Assembly: GCA_017304505.1 (NCBI GenBank)
Contig: JAFKKQ010000177.1
Span: 1 to 5,280 of the forward strand
Length of the DNA: 5,280 bases
DNA from: Hyphomicrobiales bacterium
GTDB lineage: Bacteria > Pseudomonadota > Alphaproteobacteria > Rhizobiales > Xanthobacteraceae
Reading direction: 5' to 3'
Shown: piece by piece, positions 1-4,741 of the stretch
Numbering within the stretch: position 1 is the stretch's first letter
How the letters are laid out: the number at the start of each line of letters is the position of its first letter
Translations under genes and position numbers: made by a program
Notes under the pieces: model-generated
The model's database searches: none
Seen by the model: only the letters and a program-made list of their open reading frames with translations
What the model was told of the DNA's origin: nothing

Positions 1-63
1 GTGCAGGCCCCACAGCAGCAGCGCCACGCCGCCCATCAGATCGAGGAGAACAATCGTGCCCAT
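1..63 (-). CDS. Na/Pi cotransporter family protein, N-terminus only (partial)
   Basis: Only the first 21 codons are present; the gene leaves the window at position 1. The ATG is the complement of 61-63 and the peptide begins MGTIVLLDLMGGVALLLWGL. This hydrophobic first segment, with the GGVALLLWG core, is what I recall for the start of Na/Pi-cotransporter II-type proteins (PF02690) in rhizobia, which are inner-membrane sodium-coupled phosphate carriers. No in-frame start lies further upstream. The ribosome site is not standard: AGGA touches the ATG directly, AAGG lies 9 nt away, and a strong GAGGAG lies 18 nt away inside the loop of a hairpin (67-101). It is last in a run of minus-strand genes, 103 nt after the RDHR protein. 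The family call rests on 21 residues, so it is moderate; the remaining codons left of the window would settle it. Confidence 0.6.
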   Translation of the reverse strand, partial: MGTIVLLDLMGGVALLLWGLH

Positions 64-66
64 TCC

Positions 67-101
67 TGCCGGCCTTGCTCTCTCCTCAACATAGGCCGGC
101 A
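67..101 (-). promoter_or_regulatory. Perfect 9-bp inverted repeat in the leader of the Na/Pi cotransporter gene
   Basis: The arms TGCCGGCCT (67-75) and AGGCCGGCA (93-101) are exact reverse complements with a 17-nt loop. Read as RNA on the minus strand, the hairpin ends 3 nt before the ATG and its loop carries GAGGAG, the best Shine-Dalgarno-like sequence nearby. There is no T-run on either side, so it is not a standard intrinsic terminator. It could be a translation-control hairpin or a protein-binding site; the structure is seen, the role is inferred. Confidence 0.5.
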
Positions 102-166
102 AGTCGCGTTGGCGAGGAAAAGTTTCGGGGCCGGTATCTCTTCTGTCGACGAGACGGCAGCCTCGA

Positions 167-430
167 TCAACGGCCGCGGTGGTCGCGAACAACCGAGCGG
201 TGGTCACGAACCGTCCCACCCTGCTGACCTGAGGGCGCGGGCTGGACTTTGGGATCCTGAACGCCATAGCCAGGATGCGGGCGGTGGCCGCTGTAAACGC
301 GAACCCCGCCTTGGGGCGACGAATACGGTGAGCCATCCCCGCGATGATCGCGCGTGGTGCCGCCGGCAAAGGCGGCGGTGCTCGCGAGGGTCAAAGCAAT
401 CGCCGAAGCGGCGATGAGAAGCCGTTTCAT
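167..430 (-). CDS. Small secreted protein with three RDHR motifs, unknown function
   Basis: An 87-residue protein of unknown function. The start at 430 is chosen because GGGAG (complement of 437-441) sits 6 nt before it, and because it places an ideal Sec signal peptide at the N-terminus: MKR, a hydrophobic run to about residue 18, then AFA with likely cleavage after Ala22. A longer in-frame start at 490 would bury the signal. The mature part of about 65 residues is rich in Gly, Pro, His and Arg and has no obvious fold. RDHR occurs at 27-30, 75-78 and 82-85; the last two lie in a 21-bp tandem DNA repeat. The protein is probably periplasmic or exported. Histidine and aspartate density would allow metal binding, but no known site can be named. 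A weak promoter candidate (TTGAAC at 499-504 and GACATA at 475-480, complement, 18-nt spacer) precedes it. Similar small RDHR-bearing proteins seem familiar from Bradyrhizobium; this is memory, not a search. Confidence 0.72.
   Translation of the reverse strand: MKRLLIAASAIALTLASTAAFAGGTTRDHRGDGSPYSSPQGGVRVYSGHRPHPGYGVQDPKVQPAPSGQQGGTVRDHRSVVRDHRGR
176..211. repeat. 21-bp-period direct repeat inside the RDHR gene
   Basis: Two 15-bp units, at 176-190 and 197-211, are identical except for one base (GCGGTGGTCGCGAAC versus GCGGTGGTCACGAAC). The 21-bp period equals seven codons and encodes the two C-terminal VRDHR copies, so it is an in-frame coding duplication. The third RDHR near the mature N-terminus uses different codons. 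Confidence 0.75.
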
Positions 431-548
431 GACATGCTCCCGATGCTGGTGACGTTTTCCGCGTTCGATAGCGGTATGTCGCGCCAGCACCCGGCCAGGT
501 TCAAAGCGGCTCTTTGTATCGGGATTGTTCCGACGGAAACGAAGCGCG

Positions 549-1274
549 TCAGATTTGCGAAGCGACCTGTTCGAGGCCGATCACGCGGGCAAGCTTGCGC
601 ACCTCGCCCTTCTGATCTTCGCGCAGCCGCATCAGGAGCGGCATCGCGGCTGAAATCAGATTTTGCACTTCCGGGCTGTTGACGTCGATCGCGACCTTGC
701 GGCCGCGCTTATGTCCGGCGGAATGCAGTTGGGTGCGCGCGACCTCGCGCAACGCCGTCTCGACCGCGGGCCAGTATGCCATCTGGTCCGGCGTCAGCCG
801 CAGGCGACTCTTGAGCCCGGCGATCTGGCCGTCGCCGAGAATGTCGCCGCTCTCGGGCGGCAGGGCGGCGCGCTTGGGCTTTCGGGGCGGCAATGGTGGG
901 TGGATGGCGGCGGCCGGCGCTGGCGCCTCCGCCGTCGAAGGGGTCGGATCGGGGATTGCGGGCGCGGCAACGGCATCGGTGAAGCGGCCGATGTCGGCGC
1001 CTTCCTGGGCCGAGGCCAGCGTGTAATCGTTCGTTGCGAAAGCGTCCGGCGTCAGCGCCGCGCGGATAACCGGAAGCCTGTCGGTCTTGTTGGAGGCGTT
1101 CGAGGCCTGCGGGTCGAGGCTCGCAATCCGGTCGGCCTTGGCTGCATTTTCGGCTTTGCCAAGCGCGGCATAGGACGGAAGGATGACGTAGGCGCTGTAT
1201 CCGGCCGGAAGCCCCACGAGAGCGCAAAGAGCCACGAGACAGAGGGCAACGTGGACGACGGGGCGTTTGGACAA
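549..1274 (-). CDS. Membrane-anchored LTXXQ (Spy/CpxP-like) protein
   Basis: A protein of about 241 residues starting at a TTG (complement of 1272-1274), chosen because GGGAG (1283-1287) lies 8 nt upstream; an in-frame TTG at 1322 has no ribosome site. Layout from the TTG: a short basic N-terminus, one hydrophobic segment at about 7-32 (membrane anchor or uncleaved signal), a low-complexity stretch, a Pro/Ala-rich linker at about 103-140 ending in PPLPPRKPKR, then a helical C-terminal domain at about 147-239. That domain has LKSRLRLTPDQMAYWPAVE, matching the LTXXQ motif of the Spy/CpxP family (PF07813), periplasmic proteins that act as ATP-independent chaperones or envelope stress sensors. 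The domain most likely faces the periplasm on a flexible tether. The upstream gap carries a consensus CtrA box. Function is inferred from one motif; it may simply be a family-specific envelope protein. Confidence 0.68.
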   Translation of the reverse strand: MSKRPVVHVALCLVALCALVGLPAGYSAYVILPSYAALGKAENAAKADRIASLDPQASNASNKTDRLPVIRAALTPDAFATNDYTLASAQEGADIGRFTDAVAAPAIPDPTPSTAEAPAPAAAIHPPLPPRKPKRAALPPESGDILGDGQIAGLKSRLRLTPDQMAYWPAVETALREVARTQLHSAGHKRGRKVAIDVNSPEVQNLISAAMPLLMRLREDQKGEVRKLARVIGLEQVASQI

Positions 1275-1329
1275 GCGTGTCACTCCCACGCGATAAGGTT
1301 CGGTGCGCCGTCTTGTTCGCAAAGTCCGA

Positions 1330-1345
1330 TTAATGCCGGCTTAAC
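1330..1345. promoter_or_regulatory. Putative CtrA-binding box (TTAA-N7-TTAAC)
   Basis: TTAATGCCGGCTTAACCAT at 1330-1348 matches the CtrA consensus TTAA-N7-TTAAC exactly, including the extended half-site TTAACCAT. CtrA is the alphaproteobacterial cell-cycle response regulator. The site is in the 108-nt gap between the methyltransferase stop and the LTXXQ start, 55 nt upstream of that TTG, where a promoter for the LTXXQ gene is expected. It is the only TTAA-N7-TTAA I see in the window. The match is seen; occupancy is inferred. Confidence 0.55.
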
Positions 1346-1382
1346 CATACCGGCCCGCGCGCGATGGGACGTTGCCGCCGCC

Positions 1383-2084
1383 TCAGCGCGTACGCGCCAG
1401 AAACGTCATTCGCTTGTTATTGTGGCCGATGTTTGAGCGGGCGCGCTCCACCGTAAAGCCCGCCGCCTCGAGCTTGGCCGTGATCTCGGCATCATCGTAC
1501 CGGGCAAGGCCGACCGATTTGCGCAGCCGCCAGTAGCTGGAAAACCGCGTGCGGACCAGGCCGCAGAGCGCCGCGCCGGCAAATCCCTCCTGCCGCCCGA
1601 AACGCAGCAGCGCGAGCGCGTCGCCCAGCGCGGAGACCTTGCGGGGGATGACATCGCCCAGCACGAACAGCCCGCCCGGCTTGAGCAGCCGGTAAAACAG
1701 CGTCAGCAGTGCGTCGAGGTCGGATGCGCTGAGATATTGCAGAACCGAATGCATGACGATGACGTCGAGGGAGTGCGCCGGCATGGTCGCAACATCCTCG
1801 GGCTTGCGCACCACGATCCGGCTGTTGCCCGCGAAACGGCCGGCAAGCGTGGCCCGCACGTTCGGCGCCGGCTCGCTTAAGATCAGACGCGCGAGGTCCT
1901 CGGCGACAAGGTCGGCCGCCAGCGCTTCGCCGCAGCCATAGTCGAGCATCACGCCGTGGCCGCCCTCGGGCGCGTACCGGGCGATATCCTGCGCGATACG
2001 CCGGAAGTGCGCGGCCTCGTGGCGTTTGTTGACGTAAATTGGGTGCTTGGTGTCCCAGAAGGCGATCCAGTCGGATGAGGGCAT
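1383..2084 (-). CDS. Class I SAM-dependent methyltransferase, substrate unknown
   Basis: A complete 233-residue protein with the Rossmann methyltransferase pattern. Motif I is VMLDYGCGEA (45-54), the acidic end of strand 2 is Glu71 in LILSEPAP, motif II is around SLDVIVMHSVLQYL (105-118), and the post-motif is LLKPGGLFVLGDV (133-145). These place it in the Methyltransf_11/25-type group (S-adenosyl-methionine donor). The N-terminus (DWIAFWDTKHPIYVN) and the C-terminal helix-rich part do not identify a substrate. There is no membrane segment or signal, so it is cytoplasmic. It starts 15 nt after the cupin stop and has no clear Shine-Dalgarno sequence of its own, which suggests co-transcription and perhaps translational coupling with the cupin gene. 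Small-molecule methylation is the default guess; no pathway can be named. Confidence 0.85.
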   Translation of the reverse strand: MPSSDWIAFWDTKHPIYVNKRHEAAHFRRIAQDIARYAPEGGHGVMLDYGCGEALAADLVAEDLARLILSEPAPNVRATLAGRFAGNSRIVVRKPEDVATMPAHSLDVIVMHSVLQYLSASDLDALLTLFYRLLKPGGLFVLGDVIPRKVSALGDALALLRFGRQEGFAGAALCGLVRTRFSSYWRLRKSVGLARYDDAEITAKLEAAGFTVERARSNIGHNNKRMTFLARTR

Positions 2085-2099
2085 GAAACGTCGCTTTGC

Positions 2100-2654
2100 T
2101 TAAGTGTGCCACAGGCGCGGCAGCGCGCCGTGCTTGCCGAGCACCGGATCGGTGTCCGGCACCGGAACATCCGGAATCCATTGCAGCGCCTGGGCGTGTT
2201 CTTCTTTGCTGCCGCGGCAGAGGTCGTAGCGGCCGGTCTTGGGGTAGGCGCCGATCACCACGAGGTCTGCGTTCGCTTGCACGCACTGATGGCCGGTGCC
2301 GGCCGGCAGCACAACCACGTCGCCCGATACCAATTCGATCTCCATCCCGTGCTGGCCGCCGAACCGAACGCGGGCGCGGCCGCGCGCGATAGCCATGCTC
2401 TCATGGATGCGGGAATGATAGTGCACGTAAGGGTAAATCCCGTTGCGCCACAGATCGCCCCAGCCGTTGCCGCGAAATGCCTTTTCGATCGTGCCTTCGG
2501 GATCGGGAGTACCGATGAGGTCGATGGCGGCGCGATAAACCAGAAGCGGCAGGCGCGGGTTGTTGGGAATCAGGCCGTCGTCGGCGAACCGATGGGTTTC
2601 GGGGTTGGATGGGCCGGCGGCGGTCCTGCGAGGAGACGTTCCGATGGAAGGCAT
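2100..2654 (-). CDS. Cupin-domain protein, YjlB-like
   Basis: A 184-residue single-domain cupin. Cupin motif 1 is HYHSRIHE (78-85), supplying metal ligands His78, His80 and Glu85. Motif 2 is GDVVVLPAGTGHQCV (111-125), supplying His122, so all four usual ligands are present and it should bind a divalent metal. The DDGLIPNNPRLPLLVYR stretch (25-41) before the barrel is the signature I associate with Bacillus YjlB and its relatives, a widespread family without an assigned reaction. The start is supported by GGAG (complement of 2662-2665) 7 nt upstream. It heads a probable two-gene operon with the methyltransferase (15-nt gap). It follows carA by 106 nt with no clear terminator, so some read-through is possible. 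It could be an isomerase, a dioxygenase or a sugar-binding protein; the sequence does not decide. Confidence 0.82.
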   Translation of the reverse strand: MPSIGTSPRRTAAGPSNPETHRFADDGLIPNNPRLPLLVYRAAIDLIGTPDPEGTIEKAFRGNGWGDLWRNGIYPYVHYHSRIHESMAIARGRARVRFGGQHGMEIELVSGDVVVLPAGTGHQCVQANADLVVIGAYPKTGRYDLCRGSKEEHAQALQWIPDVPVPDTDPVLGKHGALPRLWHT

Positions 2655-2710
2655 GTCGAAACTCCGTCGGCCGGAACGATCCTACGGCAGCAGCCTCCAT
2701 GCAACCGCCT

Positions 2711-2787
2711 GACTTGCTCCTATCCGGCTTGCACCCACTTGGCTTGCATCCGGTTTGCGCTTAACCCGCCAGCAGCGATCCGGCTTG
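2711..2787. repeat. Short degenerate direct repeats at the carA 3' end and carA-cupin gap
   Basis: Three units at 2711, 2726 and 2741 begin GACTTGC, GGCTTGC and GGCTTGC with an exact 15-bp period. Overlapping them, ATCCGGCTTG appears at 2722-2731 and 2778-2787 and ATCCGGTTTG at 2748-2757, the last copy lying in the final codons of carA. No hairpin with a T-run is present, so this is not an obvious terminator. Confidence 0.45.
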
Positions 2788-3993
2788 TTTCCGGTCGGCC
2801 GCAGACGTCTTCCGTCGCACCCGCATCAGTTCGACGAAGCGCGTAAAGAGGTAGTGGCTGTCGCGCGGACCGGGCGAGGCTTCCGGATGATATTGCACCG
2901 AGAACACCGGGCGGTCTCGGAGCGCAATGCCGCAGTTCGAGCCGTCGAACAGCGACACATGGGTCTGCTCGACGCTGGACGGCAGGCTGTCCTTGTCCAG
3001 CGCGAAGCCGTGATTCATCGACGTGATCTCGACCTTGCCGGTGGTCATGTCCTTCACGGGATGGTTCGCGCCGTGGTGGCCCTGGTGCATCTTTATGGTC
3101 TTGCCGCCCACCGCGATGCCGAGCATCTGGTGGCCGAGGCAGATGCCGAACGTGGGTGTGCCGGAGTCGACCAGCGCCTTGATCACCGGCACGGCATATT
3201 CGCCGGTCGCCGCCGGATCGCCGGGGCCGTTGGAGAGGAACACGCCGTCCGGCTTCAGCGCCAGGATGTCCTCGGCCGAGGTTTGCGCCGGAACCACGGT
3301 GACCTTGCAGCCGGCGCTCGCCAGCAGGCGCAGGATGTTGCGCTTGCTGCCGTAGTCGATGGCGACGACATGGAATTCCGGTGCGGTTTGGCGACCGTAG
3401 CCTTCGTTCCACCGCCATTCGGTCTGGTCCCAGGTGAAACGCTGCGCGCTGGTGACCATCGGCACCAGATCCATGCCGACCAGGCCCGGCCATTGGTGCG
3501 CTTCTTTCTTCAGCGCATCGAGATCGAATTTCCCCGAGGGCTGGTGCGCGACCACAGCGTTGGGCATGCCCTTTTCGCGGATCAGCGCGGTCAGTGCGCG
3601 GGTGTCGAGGCCGCACAGGCCGACGATGCCGCGCGCCTTGAGCCATTGGTCGAGGTGGCGGCTGGAGCGGTAATTTGACGGCTCGGTGATGTCGGCGCGC
3701 AGGATGACGCCGCGCGCGCCGGTGGCCGCCGCCATGTTGACCGTTTCGATGTCGTCGTCGTTGGCGCCGACGTTGCCGATGTGCGGGAAGGTGAAGGTGA
3801 TGATCTGGCCGGCATAGGAGGGATCGGTCAGGATCTCCTCATAGCCGCTCATCGCGGTGTTGAAGCAGACCTCGCCGACGGCGTGGCCGGTGGCGCCAAG
3901 GCCGTGGCCTTCCAGCACGGTGCCGTCGGCCAGCACCAGCAGCGCCGTGGGTTTTCGCTCGGTCCACCCGGAATCGTCTTGTTTGGGGCTCAT
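2761..3993 (-). CDS. carA: Carbamoyl-phosphate synthase small (glutaminase) subunit
   Basis: CarA hydrolyses glutamine and passes ammonia to CarB, which makes carbamoyl phosphate for pyrimidines and arginine in the cytoplasm. The 410-residue protein is full length. The N-terminal CPSase small-chain domain (about 15-150) carries [21 protein letters not shown] (40-60) and the FPHIGNVG segment. The C-terminal class I glutamine amidotransferase domain (about 207-390) has SNGPGDP (254-260), the nucleophile loop GICLGHQ with Cys285, HGANHPV (307-313), and His369 and Glu371 in QYHPEA, so the triad is complete. About 20 extra, poorly recognisable residues ([20 protein letters not shown]) follow the usual end. 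The ATG at 3993 has no Shine-Dalgarno sequence at a usable distance; the nearest GGAGG is 16 nt away. A promoter placed right against the start suggests a leaderless mRNA. carB is not in the window. Confidence 0.97.
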   Translation of the reverse strand: MSPKQDDSGWTERKPTALLVLADGTVLEGHGLGATGHAVGEVCFNTAMSGYEEILTDPSYAGQIITFTFPHIGNVGANDDDIETVNMAAATGARGVILRADITEPSNYRSSRHLDQWLKARGIVGLCGLDTRALTALIREKGMPNAVVAHQPSGKFDLDALKKEAHQWPGLVGMDLVPMVTSAQRFTWDQTEWRWNEGYGRQTAPEFHVVAIDYGSKRNILRLLASAGCKVTVVPAQTSAEDILALKPDGVFLSNGPGDPAATGEYAVPVIKALVDSGTPTFGICLGHQMLGIAVGGKTIKMHQGHHGANHPVKDMTTGKVEITSMNHGFALDKDSLPSSVEQTHVSLFDGSNCGIALRDRPVFSVQYHPEASPGPRDSHYLFTRFVELMRVRRKTSAADRKQAGSLLAG

Positions 3994-3997
3994 ATGG

Positions 3998-4011
3998 GGC
4001 CTAGATAGGCC
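3998..4011. promoter_or_regulatory. 14-bp palindrome over the carA -10 element
   Basis: GGCCTAGATAGGCC is a perfect inverted repeat with 6-bp arms and a 2-nt centre. It covers the proposed carA -10 (4002-4007) and ends 4 bp before the carA ATG. AGGCCTC also occurs as a direct repeat at 4007-4013 and 4031-4037, on either side of the promoter spacer. This would suit an operator, but no known regulator is matched. Confidence 0.4.
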
Positions 4012-4030
4012 TCCGGGCCGCTGCCGTCAA
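4002..4030 (-). promoter_or_regulatory. Putative carA promoter, leaderless type
   Basis: On the minus strand, TTGACG (complement of 4025-4030; 5 of 6 to TTGACA) is followed after 17 nt by TATCTA (complement of 4002-4007). A start site 7-9 nt past the -10 falls at 3995-3993, that is 2 to 0 nt before the carA ATG. The -10 matches the E. coli consensus only in its first three bases, but spacing and position are ideal, and the gene lacks a ribosome site. Confidence 0.5.
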
Positions 4031-4078
4031 AGGCCTCTGACACATGTGAACAGCCGGTTCGGCCGGGAAGGGGTTTCC

Positions 4079-4537
4079 GTGCTGCGCGACGCGATCAACA
4101 CCGCGATGAAAGAGGCGATGAAGGCGCGCGACGAGCGCCGCGTCTCCACGCTTCGGATGATGAACGCCGCGATCAAGAACGCCGATATCGAGGCGCGCGG
4201 GCAGGGCAAGGAGCCGCTCAACGAGGCGGACCTGATGTCGCTGTTCCAGAAGATGATCAAGCAGCGCCAGGAATCCGCCGAACTCTACGAGAAGGGCGGC
4301 CGCGCCGAACTCGCCGAACAGGAAAAGGGCGAGATCGCCGTCATCTCGTCCTACTTGCCGCAGCAGATGTCGGACGTGGAGGCGGGCGCCGCCATCTCCG
4401 CCGTGCTGCAGGAGATCAACGCCGAGACCATGAAGGACATGGGCCGCGCCATGACGATGCTGCGCGAGCGCTTCGCCGGCAAGATGGATTACGGCAAGGC
4501 GAGCGGCAAGATCAAGGAATTGCTGAGCAAGAAGTAG
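4079..4537 (+). CDS. GatB/YqeY-domain protein
   Basis: A 152-residue, all-helical cytoplasmic protein of the YqeY family (PF09424), typical of the family's roughly 150 residues. The first part (1-95) contains LRDAINTAMKEAMKARDERR, the STLRMMNAAIKNADIEARG segment and the EIAVISSYLPQQMS block (85-98). The second part (about 99-152) is the small helical bundle shared with the tail of GatB, with MKDMGRAMTMLRERFAGKMD and KIKELL. It is thought to contact tRNA or the amidotransferase, but its own role is unsettled. The start is a GTG at 4079, chosen because AAGGGG (4068-4073) lies 5 nt upstream and the homologous N-terminus MLRD fits; the open frame to the left is antisense to carA. It diverges from carA over 85 nt. 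A weak candidate promoter (TTGTTT 3979-3984, 17 nt, TAGATA 4002-4007) would share the palindrome with carA. Confidence 0.93.
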   Translation: MLRDAINTAMKEAMKARDERRVSTLRMMNAAIKNADIEARGQGKEPLNEADLMSLFQKMIKQRQESAELYEKGGRAELAEQEKGEIAVISSYLPQQMSDVEAGAAISAVLQEINAETMKDMGRAMTMLRERFAGKMDYGKASGKIKELLSKK

Positions 4538-4614
4538 CGGCCCGGCTGACGGCGCGGACTTTCTCGGCGAATTTGCCCAGCGGATTTTTCCGGCCATCGC
4601 CGTGCCCGTCGCAG

Positions 4615-4631
4615 GACGCGCGGCCCGCGTC
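4615..4631. repeat. Inverted repeat GACGCG-N5-CGCGTC between yqeY-like gene and methyltransferase
   Basis: Perfect 6-bp arms (4615-4620 and 4626-4631) with a 5-nt loop, 78 nt after the YqeY stop. It is the strongest hairpin in the gap and may help end transcription, but the following bases (TCGTTGAAAAATC) have no T-run, so an intrinsic terminator is not supported. Confidence 0.35.
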
Positions 4632-4652
4632 TCGTTGAAAAATCACGTCCGT

Positions 4653-4680
4653 CTCAAGCTGCGCTCAAGCGCGCCTCAAA
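4653..4680. promoter_or_regulatory. Three 11-bp-period direct repeats, possible response-regulator site
   Basis: CTCAAG at 4653-4658, CTCAAG at 4664-4669 and CTCAAA at 4675-4680 recur at exactly 11 bp, one helical turn, with a GC-rich 5-nt spacer each time. Same-face direct repeats at this spacing are typical of OmpR/PhoB-type regulators, though the bases do not match the Pho box. They end 61 nt before the methyltransferase ATG. I see no convincing -10 to pair with them. Confidence 0.4.
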
Positions 4681-4741
4681 GTCTTTCGGCTGGCGAAGGG
4701 TCAAGGTGGTTCATCCGCAATCCACCCGATGGAGGATGATC

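Noticed and set aside
431..490. Longer start (490) for the RDHR protein
   Set aside because: It would put 20 charged residues before a perfect signal peptide, while the start at 430 has GGGAG at 6 nt.
510..540. GGAAC (minus strand, near 530-534) as an EcfG-type -35 for the small secreted protein
   Set aside because: No CGTT-like -10 follows at 16-17 nt.
663..1436. Plus-strand open frame of 257 codons over the LTXXQ gene
   Set aside because: Gly/Arg-rich shadow; the opposite strand has a membrane segment, the LTXXQ motif and a proper ribosome site.
2401..2760. carA frame stays open for about 120 codons after its TAA, suggesting readthrough or a frame-overlapping protein
   Set aside because: The extension lies mostly inside the cupin gene in another frame and is Arg/Ser/Pro-rich, as expected for a GC-rich shadow.
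2106..2846. Plus-strand open frame of 246 codons over the cupin gene and gap
   Set aside because: Antisense shadow of the cupin with no family features; the cupin has intact metal-binding motifs and a ribosome site.
2755..3678. Long plus-strand open frame (307 codons) opposite carA
   Set aside because: It is antisense to a fully motif-complete carA, reads as Arg/Ala/Gly/His-rich sequence with no recognisable domain, and is expected by chance in GC-rich DNA.
4581..4592. CGGA-TTTT-TCCG as a terminator of the YqeY gene
   Set aside because: Only a 4-bp stem, with no T-run after it.
4001..4597. Minus-strand open frame of 198 codons opposite the YqeY gene
   Set aside because: Antisense to a recognisable full-length YqeY-family protein; leucine/histidine-rich shadow composition.
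4635..4646. TTGAAAAATCAC as an FNR/FixK-type box
   Set aside because: The FNR/FixK site is 14 bp (TTGAT-N4-ATCAA); here the half-sites are too close and the second is imperfect.
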